Source: Adenanthera pavonina
Taxonomy: Eukaryota; Streptophyta; Magnoliopsida; Fabales; Fabaceae
Assembly (NCBI GenBank): GCA_026686845.1
Contig: JAIVEN010000028.1
Location: forward strand, 5,347,001 to 5,411,000
DNA: 64,000 nucleotides
Direction of reading: 5' to 3'
The first letter of the stretch is position 1, and every line of letters starts with the position of its first letter. Below are positions 11,152-23,012 of this stretch, piece after piece. The notes under the pieces were generated by a model that had not been told where the DNA came from, ran no database searches, and saw nothing but the letters and a program-made list of their open reading frames with translations. The translations under genes and the position numbers were made by a program.

Positions 11152-12881
11152 TGTTAATTTAGAGATTTTGATGATTCTAAAATAAATAAAATTGGAAATC
11201 TAATATTTAAGGAACACAAGTGAAAAGAAGGATAAAGTTAGAGTTTTCTGAAGATTGAAGAGCTGTTCCACATGCTTTAGGAAATTATTTGTAAAAGAAG
11301 GTAGTTGACCTTTGAATTTCAATTAACCTAATATTAAATGAAATAACTAATTGAATGATTAATGATTAACTCATGATTTCAAAATGGTTTTCATAAAAAG
11401 AGCTATCTTATGAGGATAAAGTTTGAATTTCAAAATGATTATAAGTGTTCAATTGGTTTTCATGAACATATTTTGGCTTATGGGGATAAGGTCTCAATTT
11501 CAATGATGTTTCTAAGTGTTTACCTTATTTTCAAGAAAATATTTTACCTTATACGCATAACCATTGAAGGTTATGGGGATAAAAACTCAATCTCAAAGCC
11601 TTTCCAAAGTCCATTCTTCAATTTCATGAAAAGGGATTGATTATCCGCATAACACAGCTTGGTGATCAAGTTCTCAAGTTTGTCTAGGTGGTTATCCTGA
11701 TAAGGTAGACACCTTATTTGCATAAGGAAGTGAATAGTGAAGGCAAGTGGTACTGTACAGCTCGTTATTTGTATCATCTAGAGAGATTGTCCACATAACG
11801 TGTGTCATAGAGCACTTAGACTCTTCTCTGTTAAAAGGTTATCCGTATAACCTAGAGAGGTTATCTGCATAACCTATATTTCAGAGTACTTGAACTTTCC
11901 TCGGGTAAACAGGTTATCCGCATAACCTAGGGAGGTTATCCGCATAATCTATATTACATAACTAATAGCTTTTCTTCAGCAAAACATATTATCCGCATAA
12001 CCTTGAGAGGTTATCTCGATAACCCAAGTTTTACAAAAACTCAATTTGAGAAAAACTTAACGTTATACTTATAACTGAGTGAGTTTTCATGAAAATGATT
12101 TTGAACTAAAACTTAGTCATTTTGAGTAGCATGTTATCCGCATAACCTAACTAGGTTATCCACATAACAAAAGCTCTACATTGAAAACAAAGGCAAATAG
12201 TTACCCGTTATTTGCATAACTTGAGGATGTTATCCGCATAACCTTTGTCAGATGCATTTAATGTGGTAGGTGAATGTCTATTTTACTGAGAGTAACGGCT
12301 AATCTTTATTTCCAACAAATAGTTCTACCCCAAAACTATAAATATGACTTCATTTAAGTTGTTGGGTAATGAGAAAAAACAATATATACGCCAAAACTCT
12401 GCTGATTCGATTATTGATTCATTCAAAGCTTACCTACCCTCTGTTTATCTCATTCATTATATCTTAACTTTCATATCCACTCTTTTGAGAGAGTTTTTCA
12501 TTTTGTATACATCTACACACTTGTAGAGAGGGCTTAATGTGGGAATACACTAAGGGAGGTTACTTACTCTTGAGTAAGAAGAGTAAGAGAGTTTGTTTCA
12601 GCTCAAAGTTTGAGCTGGTGTTGTAATGTGGTCATTAGAAGAATCTATTCAAATCTTATAAGAAATAGTAGAGAAATCTTAAGTGGTGACTTAGCGACTG
12701 GACATAGGTCAAGTGGAATAGACCAAATCAGGATCAATTACTGAGTCATCTTCTCTTTACTCTTTATTTTTTATACTCTATTTTCAGTAATCTTTTGGTA
12801 TCACTATTGTATTTTATCTTTGCAGAAAAATTTCAATATTCTCAATTCACCCTCGCTCTTGGGAAACTAGCTAAACTAACA
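11152..12881 (+). mobile_element. Solo LTR, palindrome-array family, copy 1 (inside copia 1)
   Basis: It starts TGTTAATTTAGAG and ends CTAACA, with a perfect 5-bp duplication AAGGT at 11147-11151 and 12882-12886. The 3' part matches copies 2-4: TATAAATA at 12337-12344, a shared transcribed region, and the terminal CTCAATTCACC...CTCTTGGG. Upstream of TATA (about 11640-12245) is an array of GGTTATCCGCATAACC-like units, often paired tail to head. Each unit is close to a palindrome (arms GGTTAT and ATAACC). It interrupts the 5' leader/gag junction of copia 1. No internal coding region is present, so it is the usual product of LTR-LTR recombination. Confidence 0.88.
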
Positions 12882-13085
12882 AAGGTAACTAGGGCTCGAC
12901 GGTGGCAAAAAGGGAATTGGTGGTACCGAGGGAAAGAAATGATAGTGGTGGCGAAAAGAGAATTAGGGCTTGGCGGTGGCGAAAAGGGGACTAGGGCTTG
13001 CTCGTTGATGACTCAAAGATGAAAGGCAAGAACACGTTCTTAGATTCGGGTTGGGTTGCGATGGATCCAACCTCCTTTGGTACCA

Positions 13086-13275
13086 TGTTAAAACATGGGT
13101 TTCCTGAATAATACGCTTTTCTTATTTCATTGGGAGAGATATCACACATACAATGTTTAGGCCCAATATGTAGGCCAATGTACAATACAAGAATTAATCA
13201 AGAAAATTTAAACCAATCTAAACAATATCCTAACCAAAAAACAATAAACCAAAATAGAACTATTATTTTTCTACA
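13086..13275 (-). repeat. Copia 1 LTR (5' LTR in element orientation)
   Basis: 190-bp LTR, same length as the copy at 6566-6755 with only scattered substitutions. The primer-binding-like TGGTACCA is at its inner edge (13078-13085). Confidence 0.9.
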
Positions 13276-13280
13276 TCTTT

Positions 13281-13445
13281 GCCTTCTAATAGGACAGCAA
13301 ATGGATGCAAATGATTTTTTGAATTCAAGGATAATTTATATGGTTCAATTAATTAGCAAGCAAAGCAACACTTGTTACAAAAGGTTTTCACCAACAAGGC
13401 TTTGATTTTAATAAGATTTTGATGGAAACCAGTAATTATGTATGA
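13281..13445 (+). pseudogene. Old Ty1-copia pol fragment, right half
   Basis: LPSNRTANGCKW is followed by FEFKDNLYGSIN and KGFHQQGFDFNKI, matching the copia RT segment that normally follows the W..AM region. It continues the fragment at 6385-6565 across the inserted copia element. Stops and substitutions show it is long dead. Similarity fades near 13440. Confidence 0.7.
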
Positions 13446-13869
13446 TGGGTTTTGAATTGAAAAATGCTTCAATCTTCTAGTCACAGCCAAATCTGAAATC
13501 AAATAGAGAACTGTACAGAAACTTGAAAGCATCAAAAAGACCTTATAGCTTCAGAGTTAAGCATAATGATACCCAGCCCTCTGTTCGAAGTAGAGAATGA
13601 TCTAAAAAATCAATAATCTAGAGTAACCACTGGCAATAAGCTAAAAATCAATAAACAAATCACAATATAAAATTTATTGATGTAAAAATGAAGAGCCAAG
13701 AAAAACATGCAAGATTCAAATGATTCACTAATTAAAAAGCCATATATATTTATTTCACGCCAAAAAAAAATCCATATTTAAGGTCCCATCGTTTTTTTTT
13801 TGGGTGAACATTACGGGATAAGGTGCCATCATAGTCCGACAGAACTTAGAAATTGGCAACCAGATGGTG

Positions 13870-14030
13870 GAGCAAATAGAATAATTAGCGGATTCTTACC
13901 TTTTCTGCAGGATTTTTTAAATCAAATCTGTAGGATTAGGAAACTATACAGAATCAAAATCAAAATCAAAATTTCTGTTTATAACAAAAAATAAAGTTTA
14001 TGATAATAAAGAAAGATAATAACAAATGGT
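13870..14030. repeat. Dispersed repeat, direct copy of 22264-22430
   Basis: The stretch from AATTAGCGGATTCTTACC through ACTATACAGAATCAAAATC to GATAATAACAAATGG is closely matched at 22264-22430 in the same orientation. The intervening 8.2 kb carries the LINE and a solo LTR. No coding capacity; the nature of the repeat is unknown. Confidence 0.5.
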
Positions 14031-14159
14031 AAAGGAAAAAAAATAGAGCATTATCTTAATACTTTTCAGTTAAAATTTGTAAGAAAAATATTTTTATTCA
14101 CATCCTATTTTCTTGTGGATCACTCATCTCGGGCCGTCTTATAAATTTAACCTTGTTGG

Positions 14160-14504
14160 TTGAAATTAACATCCATTCTCTTAATTAGCTATTTACTCAT
14201 GGCATATGCATCTCTTGTTGATTACAAATTCCAGAGGACACGAGTCCATTGTCGTCATAGCATTCATGAAGAACAATATTTCATCCACTTCCATGCTTCC
14301 ATAGGCCCGCCTGAATACAGATATCCGGTATTGTTTCATAAATCTTTCTTCATTCCTTGTGATCAATTATTACCACAAGAACTTTTAAAGGAGTTGCAAA
14401 GTGCTCCCAATAGTCAAAATTTACTAAGCCACCTCTCCAATGAAGATCTTCAACTGCTGATATCAGATACTATATGTTATGCTCAACTTTTTTACGACCG
14501 GTAG
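14160..14504 (+). CDS. Unrecognised 114-residue ORF
   Basis: An open frame begins MKLTSILLISYLLMAYASL, a plausible signal-like hydrophobic start, then has a soluble, mixed-composition body with CRHSIHEEQYFIHFHA and ends ICYAQLFYDR. Composition is protein-like rather than low-complexity and it is not antisense to a recognised gene. It lies just upstream of the plus-strand LINE. I do not recognise a family. It could be an exon of a broken gene, or a chance frame. Confidence 0.3.
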   Translation: MKLTSILLISYLLMAYASLVDYKFQRTRVHCRHSIHEEQYFIHFHASIGPPEYRYPVLFHKSFFIPCDQLLPQELLKELQSAPNSQNLLSHLSNEDLQLLISDTICYAQLFYDR

Positions 14505-15065
14505 CCCAAATGCTGGAACCATGCCCAGCTGACAAATTAACATCAGGTGATCGCTTTTCTTGTGGCGGTTAGGGTTACTACTTACTCCATCCCAAGAATG
14601 GACAAAATTATGGCATCGGTAGAGAAAGTGGAAGAAAGTCATGAGAAGAAGAAGAAGGAGGAGGAGAAGGAGGAGGATGATGTATTATTTGCTGGGAAAT
14701 ATTTGACAATAATGATCAGGGTCGTCATGCAATTCCATGTCGCCATGCTTATCACAAGAATTGCATTGTCCAGTGGCTTCAAAAATTTAGTTTGTGTCGA
14801 GTGTGTCGCTTTCAAATACCTGGAATATAATTTTCTTTATTTTACTTATACTGAGTTATTATTTATGTTATTGTTTAATGCCCTTTCTTTTGGTCAATGT
14901 TTATGCATTTTTAATCTGTTCTGTATTGACAATTACTTCTTATTGGAGGTCCCATTTCATTAAAAGTTGAGGATCATTGGTGGCAAGAAATTATTTCATT
15001 AATTAATAATTAATATGAAAATTTATTATTTGATTGTAATTATTGATGTCGTTTAGCAAAAGTAA

Positions 15066-16636
15066 CTATTGCAGTCTATCTGTGGTACACGTCCATTTCA
15101 CTTCGAAGCAGCCTCCTGGATGACTCACCCGGATTATGATAGTTTTATCAGAGAGGAATGGGGCAACACAACCCAACTCATGAGCTCAACCTTGGGGTGT
15201 CTGAAAGAGAAATTGCAGGTCTGGGATAGGGAAGTATTTGGCCATATAGGATGAAGGAAAGACGAGATCTTAAATAGGCTGAAGGGGATTCAAAGGTCGC
15301 CCTCGGATCCCCAATCCCCGTTCCTCTTGGAGTTAGAGCTTTCGTTACAAAAGGAATTAGAGGAGATTCTTAATTAGGATTTCCTCTGGTTTCAATTGGG
15401 CACGTACGATGTGGTTAGAGCAAGGGAATAGAAATATTCGCTATTACCACATCAAAGCCACAAAGAGGAAAGCAAGAAACAGAGTTGATACGTTGAAGAG
15501 GGAAGACAGAACTTGGGTGGAAGATCCCGATGCTTTGCAAAACCATATAGTGTACTACTTCGAAAGCTTGTTTAGAGAAGAAGGGAATGTTCAAGTCCTG
15601 TTATCTACAAGGAAGTCCTTTCCAGAAATTTCAAAGACAAGCAAGCGTGTTTTATCGGCTACTATAACGAAGAGTGAAGTGAAGGATGCTCTGTTTGCCA
15701 TTGGAGCCTTCAAAAAACCAGGTATTGATGGTTTTCCTCCTTTGTTTTTCCAAAAAAATTTGGACTTAGTTGGGAATCAGTTATGTAATTTTGTGCTTAG
15801 TGCTTTCGAAGAGGAGGTTGAGTTAATAGAACTAAATAAAACCCTTATAACACTCATCCCCAATATTGAAAAACCGGAATACATCTCCCAGTTCTGCCCC
15901 ATTTCTCTCTGTACAGTTCGATATAAATGTCTCAATTAGGTCCTGGCTACCAAAATCAAATGGTTGCTTTGTAATATTATTTCACCCTTTCAATCTAGTT
16001 TTATTCTAGGGATATGTATACAAGATAAAGTCGTCATTGGGAAGGAAATCATTTACTACATGAGTAAATGCAGAGGTAAAAGGGGATTCTTTGTTATCAA
16101 AATTGACCTTGAAAAGGCGTACGATCGTTGGAGATGGAGTTTCATCAACTTAGTCTCAGAGGACATTGGTTGTGAGGGAAAATTTGCGACAGCTATCATG
16201 AACTGTGTGTCAATAGCTTCGCTTAATGTGCTATCAAACGGCCAACAGACTGCATTTTTTTGCCCCTCACGGGGTATAAGACAAGGTGACCTCATCTCAC
16301 CCCACGTCTTTGTTCTATGTATGGATAAGCTTTCCCATATTGTATGTGATGCTGTGGAAGGACATCTCTGGAAACCCTTCAAAATTCTTATGGTGCCCTG
16401 AGATCTCCCATGTTATGTTTGCAGACGATTTATTGGTCTTTGGGGAAGCTTCACTCTGCCAAATTGAATGCATCCTGGAGTGTTTGGAGCAGTTCTCTTC
16501 TATTTCTGGTCAGAAGGTTAATTCCCTGGAGACATCAATTTTATTTTCTAGAAATGTTCCAAATGAGAGGAGAAGGGACATTTGTAGGCGAACTGGTTTC
16601 AAGATGTCCTAAGATCTAGGGACCTATCTAGGTATT
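15066..16636 (+). pseudogene. LINE (L1-type) 5' part: linker and reverse transcriptase
   Basis: The translation has TRPFHFEAASWMTHPDY, typical of the segment between the LINE endonuclease and reverse transcriptase. RT blocks follow: KPGIDGFPPLFFQ, IKIDLEKAYDRW, SRGIRQGDLISPHVF and MFADDLLVFGEA, the catalytic FADD box. Several stops and frame changes are present, for example after FGHIG and after IKWLLCN. The N-terminal ORF and endonuclease are missing, so it is 5'-truncated near 15066. The RT is cut at 16636 by a solo LTR and resumes at about 19965. Confidence 0.88.
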
Positions 16637-19600
16637 TGTAATATCTTACTTTTAGACTTATTTCCCATAAATTAGACTTCTTTTAAGTCTGATTATACTT
16701 AATTTTAAGCTTGAATCACATAAGAATGAAAATAAGAATTTCCAAAATTTTTGGTTATTGTTCATATGGTAGTTTCCACTTTGCGACTGAATTTTAAAAA
16801 TTCATAACTAATTCAAAAAAATTCATATGGAAGTAATTCAAGTCTCTAAAAACAAATCAAAATCTTCTCTACATGAAAAAAATATGTAATAGTATATTCA
16901 CTAGGCCAATTTGTACACTGTATTTCTCAAACATTTACTGTACATTTGGTTATTTTCTTTTCACCAGGATTTTGACCTTATATTTAAAAATTTATATCTC
17001 ATTATATCTTGAGCCAAATCATACATTTTTTATGCCATATGAAATCCCTGTGAGTCTACTTTCTAGAAATATTTTTTTTGTACATTTATTCAACTTGTAC
17101 AGGACATGACATTAACTTAACTATTATGGGTCAAAACATTATCTCTACTAGAATAGTTTTATGAGAAATTACATAACTCCCTCTTTATAGCTCCAAATGG
17201 TTTCAAACCAGTGGCATTCGTTTCCTAAGACTTGAAGCTTTCCATAAATGCAAATCAACAAATTTTTGGAGCTATACATGATTTTATAATACCTTTTGAA
17301 AAATCCAGTGTTCACAGTGAGTTTCAGTTTTTCCAATACTGTCTAGTTTTGAATCATAACTTCAAAATTTCATTATAAATCATACACTTGACCAATTTAG
17401 GTGATTTTTATCTCTTTGAAAAGCTTATTGTGTCTACTTTCAAAGCTTGTATAACCTTAAAAGGAATACTCTGTTTTGGATAGAGTTTCCTTATCCCAAC
17501 TTCTATTGGTTATCTTGTTCATAATTATATCATAACTCATATAATAAACTTCATAAACCCCATGTATCAATATTTATTGTTCCAAATCCACACATAACAT
17601 CATAAGAGGACTTTAAGGAACATAATTATGTATAATTACAAAATTTCATCTCATACATACATGATACATATTTTCTCAACTTAACATTATAACTTGCAAA
17701 ATCAAGTAATTCTCCATCGTCTTCTTCATTTCCCTTGCATTTGTTTGAATACTTCAATGTCCTTGCCCTAACATAGTTAATATTTGGAAAGGAATGAGAT
17801 TCAAAAAATCTCAGTAGTTACACCCAATTATGCATTCACATCATCATATCATTTCATAAAATCATCAATGAAAATCATAACTTTATATTATGTCATACAA
17901 TTCTATAAAAATTTTGGCATGGTAACACTTTGTAAAATAGACATCCTAGGGTCATAAAACCCTTCAAACACTCAGCCAACAATAAAAATATATCATAAAG
18001 CATTCAAACAACTATATGGCATAGTCATATTATCATGGAAACAAAGTATGACAATATTAAGCATAATAGGGAAAATAACTACCTTCTTACTTTCCAATAA
18101 TCTCCAAAATTTGTGGACACTTCCATTGATATTAAAACACTTCTTGGAACCCTATTACATCATAAAATAAGGCCTTAAGTCATTGATTACATGACATCCT
18201 TCATAAAGAGCTCACTTTAACTCTAATTTTTCATTTTGCTTTTCTTTTGCATTTTCTTGTACAACATAATTGTTCTAACCTATTTTAAACCCAAGGAATA
18301 TATTTTTAGGATCAAAAACTTGAAATTTCCTTTCCTTTCACAAACCCTAAATAACAGAAAAATATAGAAAATTGTAGAAAAATAATAATTCATCAATCTT
18401 TGAAACCAATGCCATAATCTTGCATCTTGTGACATATGCTTCACTTTTTATGGATTGGTTTCTTCATGGCATAATTTTCTCTCTCTACTCTCTCTCTCTC
18501 TAGGTAGGAAATTTCAGTGGGAATATTTGAGAAAATAGGCCATGAAAACTCTTACAAACTCAAAAGAACACAAGATAATAGCCGTAATATGTTACCTTAG
18601 CAATTTGAGATCCAAACTTTGCCTCTCGTCTTCTCTTTTTCCTTGCTTAGTTTCATGAGTTATCCCCCCCTTTCAGCTTCTGTTTGCATCGTGAATGAGT
18701 GAGGAAAATGATAGTTAATGACTTAATGGGATAAATATCCAATAAAGCTAATTAATTAATTTCATCTTTAACCTTTAGTTACCTTTTTGAAATTAAAGCT
18801 TTTCACACAATTCTCATGATGTCCCAGCAGCTAGTAAGACTTGGCTCACTTCCTTTTTTGGCCAAAAATTGCATCATAAACTTTAATGGATCAAAATATT
18901 TTTTACCGATTAACTTTACCCGTACCGATTGAGTATTTTTGCTAAAATTGCCATTATATTGGTATAGGATTATCCAAAAATTACTTTTGCTCCAAAATCA
19001 TTATTTTGATCCAAAATATATTTTAGTAAGGTCCAATTATTGTCCTTGAATCAATATTGTCTTTTTCTACAGTCTAAACTGACCTTTATTGGGTAAAATA
19101 TTAATATTAAACTATAATTACCCAATAAATATTATTTTGATCTTAATAGATTCCTTGCTATATTCTATTGGGTTTAACTCATTGAAAGCTTCATTTTGAC
19201 TATAATTTTTCATATTTAAAAAAATGTCATTAACTCGGGATAAATTTATAATTTTTGAAACTTTTAGGTCATTAACTGTAATTTTTCCCAAACCTCCTTT
19301 CATTTCCTCTCCATGTGAATTTCTCCCCTCACGAACTAAATTGCAAAGATTCTTAATTTTTGGGGTTAAAATATAATTTTTTTATTTTTTCATTTAACTA
19401 GAAAAAATGAACTTTTTACCTTTCTTCACCCTTAACGATATCTCTCTATTTTTTCTAATTTCTTTTACATTTTATGATGTCAACTTTTTACTTTTGGGTC
19501 TTAAATGCATTATTTACATTTTGCTTCTAATTTAGAAAATAATCGTTTTGCCCTTAAGTCCGGTAAAAAACATAATTATCCATTCTTTCAGGTACTTTCT

Positions 19601-19964
19601 TGTAAGTTTACCTAGAGACCAATTTTTTATTATTTCCTTTTCATGTTTCACATTAACTTTCAAAGTGGTCTATCTCTCTACCTAGATCTCCTGGCTATGT
19701 AATACTTATACCGCTGCGCTCAGCTTGGAGTGAGTTTTCATTCAAGTGGTATATTACATATTTTCCTGGGTAAGTTCTGAAATCAACTTTTCATAAGATT
19801 CTTAGTAAAAATTAATTTCAATTAAGGATCAAACATAATTTTTTCAGAAAATTAAATGAGAAATTAATTTTTTCTAAAACTCGATTATATATAGTCTTTT
19901 TGTCTCGCTTCATTTCTCATCTTTTATTTATTTTATAATATCTCATAAAAATAAGAATGTTACG
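16637..19964 (-). mobile_element. Long gypsy-like solo LTR (3.3 kb) inserted in the LINE
   Basis: It lies between two copies of GTATT (16632-16636 and 19965-19969), a perfect 5-bp target duplication in the middle of the LINE RT. Ends are TGTAATATCTTAC on the left and AAGAATGTTACG on the right. Read on the minus strand the element starts (C)GTAACATTC and ends TTACA, like many Ty3-gypsy LTRs; the outermost base is probably mutated from T. No protein-coding domain was found in 3.3 kb. Minus orientation is favoured by similarity of its purine-rich segment (18600-18660) to the LTR beginning at 62394; this is inference. Confidence 0.7.
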
Positions 19965-19969
19965 GTATT

Positions 19970-21680
19970 CCCCTGAAAGCTGGGAATTTTGTCTATGAGA
20001 AAATCCTTGTTTTCTTGTAGTGGTGAAGGAGGAAGAAGGAATGCTGGGAATTTCTAGTTTAGCGCAGGGGGACTTCAAGCAAAGTTGTCCAACTGGAAAG
20101 CTAAAACTCTGTCTATAGTAGGGCGGGTGGTGCTTGCCAAATCTGTTCTAAGTTCCATTAATGTGTACCCAATGAATGTTGATAAATTACCAGTTGTTGT
20201 TTGTAGAAAAGTTGGTAGACTCGAAAGGGATTTCATATGGGGTCACGACACAACTAAAAGGAAAGGACATGGCATAAGTTGGAGTACGGTTTGTAAGCCA
20301 AAAACTCAGGTGACCTTGGCTTCAGAGACATAGAACTGATGAATAAAGCTGTTGGGGTGAAACTCACCTGACGCATTGATACTGAGAATTAGGGTCTCTG
20401 GTGGGAAACTTTGCATGCTAAATATATATTGCCTAGGCTACAAGGTGGATGATTTACCGTGAGAGAGGGGGACTCAGCCCTTGGGAAATTTATCTGTGAG
20501 CAAAAGGATATTATAGATAAAGTTACTGTGTGGAGCATTCGAGATGGAAGTAGTGTGAGTTTTTTCTCAGATCGATGGACAGGTGGTTTTACCAAGTAGT
20601 TTGTCATTGAATGGATTATTCTGTGTCAAAGGGGCCTACCAAATTTTACAGGGGAATGAAGACTGTGAGCGAGATGCCACCTGGAAAAAAATTTGGAAGT
20701 GGAGAGGAGTGGAAAGAATCAAGATTCTCTTTTGGAAACTGAACCATAACAAACTCCTTACTAATTCCAGGTTAAGTAAGTGGGGAGCGAATCCTGAGTG
20801 TCCTTACTGTGATGAGCCATATGAAAACTCATTTTATGCTGTGAGAGATTGTAGTATGGCACAAGAATTCTAGATCTCCCTTGTTAAACCTCAAAAGCAA
20901 TCAGAATTCTTCAATCTGGATATGAAGGCTTGGATCAGATTTAATTTGTGTGAAGAAGCTAGCATGAGTACTGATGGAAAATGGGTGGATACTTGGGGAT
21001 TTACTGCTTGGCAGATCTGGCAGTAGTGGAGAAACGAGCATGTTTCAGTCAAGACTTCGTGCAGGTACAAGACGTTGCAACTGTGATAATGCAGAAACAG
21101 GATTTATATTTGAGAAAGAGAAAGTGTGAGACGAAATTGCAGAATTTGAATTTTGTTCTCCAAAGACGAAGATGGACTCCTCCTGAACCACAATGGATCA
21201 AATTAAACTGCGATGGTACTGTCACAGGTAATGGCAAAGTCGCATGTTGCAATGGTGTTTTAAGAGACCATAGGGGAGAAGGGCTGGGTGGTTTCTCAAA
21301 GTTCTTAGGAAGCTGCTCGGCCATGGAAGCTGAAAGTTGGGGACTGGTGATTGGGCTTGAAATAGCTTGGAACATGGGGCGTAGGCATTTAATGGTTGAA
21401 TCCGATGCTCTGAGCCTCATTAAGCTCCTAAAGTCCTCTAGTTCCGAAAGTAGGACAATGAGCAATACTTTAGTTGCTATTGATCATGACTTGCTAAGAA
21501 GGGAGTGGGAGGTTAGCATACTACACGACCATCGTGAATGCAATGATCTTGCAGATGCTTTAGCCAAGAAGGGATTAAGTGGATTCTGGAGTTCCACGGG
21601 AAGTGGAACATGTGCTCGCCAAAGATAGTTTGGGGCTTAAGCCCTGTCAATGTAATTTTGTTTTTGTAGATTTGTAACGA
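19970..21680 (+). pseudogene. LINE 3' part: RT thumb, zinc-binding domain and RNase H
   Basis: It continues the LINE after the insertion. It shows LSNWKAKTLSIVGRVVLAK, then FIWG, then the zf-RVT region with WKIWKWRGVERIKILFWKL-like sequence and PECPYCDEPYE. A plant-type RNase H follows, with KLNCDGTVTGNGKVACCNG, AMEAESWGLVIGLE and ESDALSLIKLL. Frame changes and stops (for example near 20333 and 20875) break it. Similarity ends near 21650. It belongs to the plant L1 clade that carries a C-terminal RNase H, unlike the second LINE in this window. Confidence 0.85.
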
Positions 21681-21689
21681 AGGTATGAT

Positions 21690-22260
21690 TTAAAAATTAG
21701 ATGGATGATTAAACTGGTAAAGATTACTTGTTTAAGAGTCAATTGTTATTGAATCGTAATTAAATGGATAGTAATAAAATTAATAATTTTTTTAATTTTA
21801 TATGTTATATATTATTAATATGATTTATAACTTAATATTAAAATTTAAATAAGTCAATATTCATCTATAATTATATTTTTTAATTTAAAATAATTAATTA
21901 ATATTTTATTTTTATATTATTTAAGTAAATTTATTATTATTAATAATTATATATCAAAATAATGCTTATATTATATTATAATGTAGAAAGAAAAAAATTT
22001 ATATAAAGAATATTATTTAGTACTAAAAATAATAATATTTTATTTTAAAAACTAAAAAATAAAAAAAATTATGGCCCACTTACAACCGCTAACCAATTTT
22101 TACCCGTTCAAATCTGATTCCACTAGATTTTTTTTTTTTACCAATTCTCACTCATCTTGAATTCTACCAATTTTCTTTTTCTTCTAGATTGGACAAGGCA
22201 GTTTTTAATACATGACTTGTAATTTCTCCTTGTTTCTTAAAAAATAATGTGACTATTGAA
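21690..22260. other. AT-rich spacer
   Basis: Very AT-rich (long TTATTA/ATAAT runs, 21780-22070), then a C/T-containing spacer. No coding region or repeat family was recognised. Confidence 0.5.
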
Positions 22261-22263
22261 TCA

Positions 22264-22430
22264 AATATATAGAACAATTAGCAGATTCTTACCTTTTATG
22301 TAGGATTTGGAAACTATACAGAATCAAAATCAAAATCTATGATTTCTTGTGGCCCAAAAAATAAATCAAAATATATGATTCACAAAAAAATCTATCATAA
22401 TAACGAAAGATGATAATAAATGGAAAAAAA
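22264..22430. repeat. Dispersed repeat, direct copy of 13870-14030
   Basis: Shares AATTAGCAGATTCTTACC, AACTATACAGAATCAAAATC and the AAAGATGATAATAAATGG tail with 13870-14030. Same orientation, no coding capacity. Confidence 0.5.
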
Positions 22431-23012
22431 AAGGAAACCAAACAGATTCAAATTAAAATTTCAAACTTAATATAATAAATAAATTTGGAAATTAATAAAT
22501 ATGATTCACATACATAATAAAAGTTCAAAACACATATTTATCTGTTAAAGGAAAAAATATGTGTTTAAAAAATTATTATTATCATCTGGAAACAAATTAA
22601 CAGAATCAAAATTTATATGATAATAAAATAAGACAGAAAGGAAAAGATTTTATCTGTTGATCGAATCTGGCAGAATATTACGTTAATGAAAAATCAAACA
22701 GGTTTATTTTTGGAAAAAAAACACATATTTTATATATTCAAATCATATTTTATATATTTAATGTATAAAAGGAGGATCTTGTGATGATATTATTCTAAAT
22801 CTTATACGTACATTATTATTAAATAATATTATTTTTTTCTGCTGTATTATTTCTATAAAATAAAAGTCAAAATTAATACTAAATTGGAAGGGAATCAAAT
22901 TTTGGATGAGCATTAATTATCTCGTTATTATTTAATTAAGAATTTATTTTGGAGCAAGATCATAATTTTATTAAATTTTAGGACCAAAAGTTTATGAAAT
23001 TAGAAAAACAGA

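Larger units (their letters stand above)
6566..13275 (-). mobile_element. Ty1-copia retrotransposon, minus strand, with a nested solo LTR
   Basis: Two 190-bp direct repeats that begin TGTTAAAACATGGG and end TTTTTCTACA (6566-6755 and 13086-13275) are the LTRs. Next to the right LTR, the minus strand has TGGTACCAAAGG, resembling the initiator-tRNA-Met primer site. Next to the left LTR lies the polypurine tract GAGGGGGAG (6756-6764). Flanks CCTTT (6561-6565) and TCTTT (13276-13280) are a 5-bp target duplication with one change, and removing the element restores the older copia reading. Without the nested solo LTR (11152-12881 plus its duplication) the element is about 4.97 kb, normal for a compact copia. 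Tandem G-rich motifs (CGGTGGCGAAAAG) fill the leader near 12890-13010. Confidence 0.92.

Noticed and set aside
11640..12245. GGTTATCCGCATAACC repeats considered as a CRISPR array
   Set aside because: Spacing is irregular, units vary, spacers are not unique fixed-length sequences, and the array lies in a plant LTR with a target duplication.
14547..14963. 138-residue ORF with an EK-rich stretch
   Set aside because: Composition is driven by a GAA/GAG-rich tract; no recognisable fold or family, and the tail is AT-rich and hydrophobic by chance.
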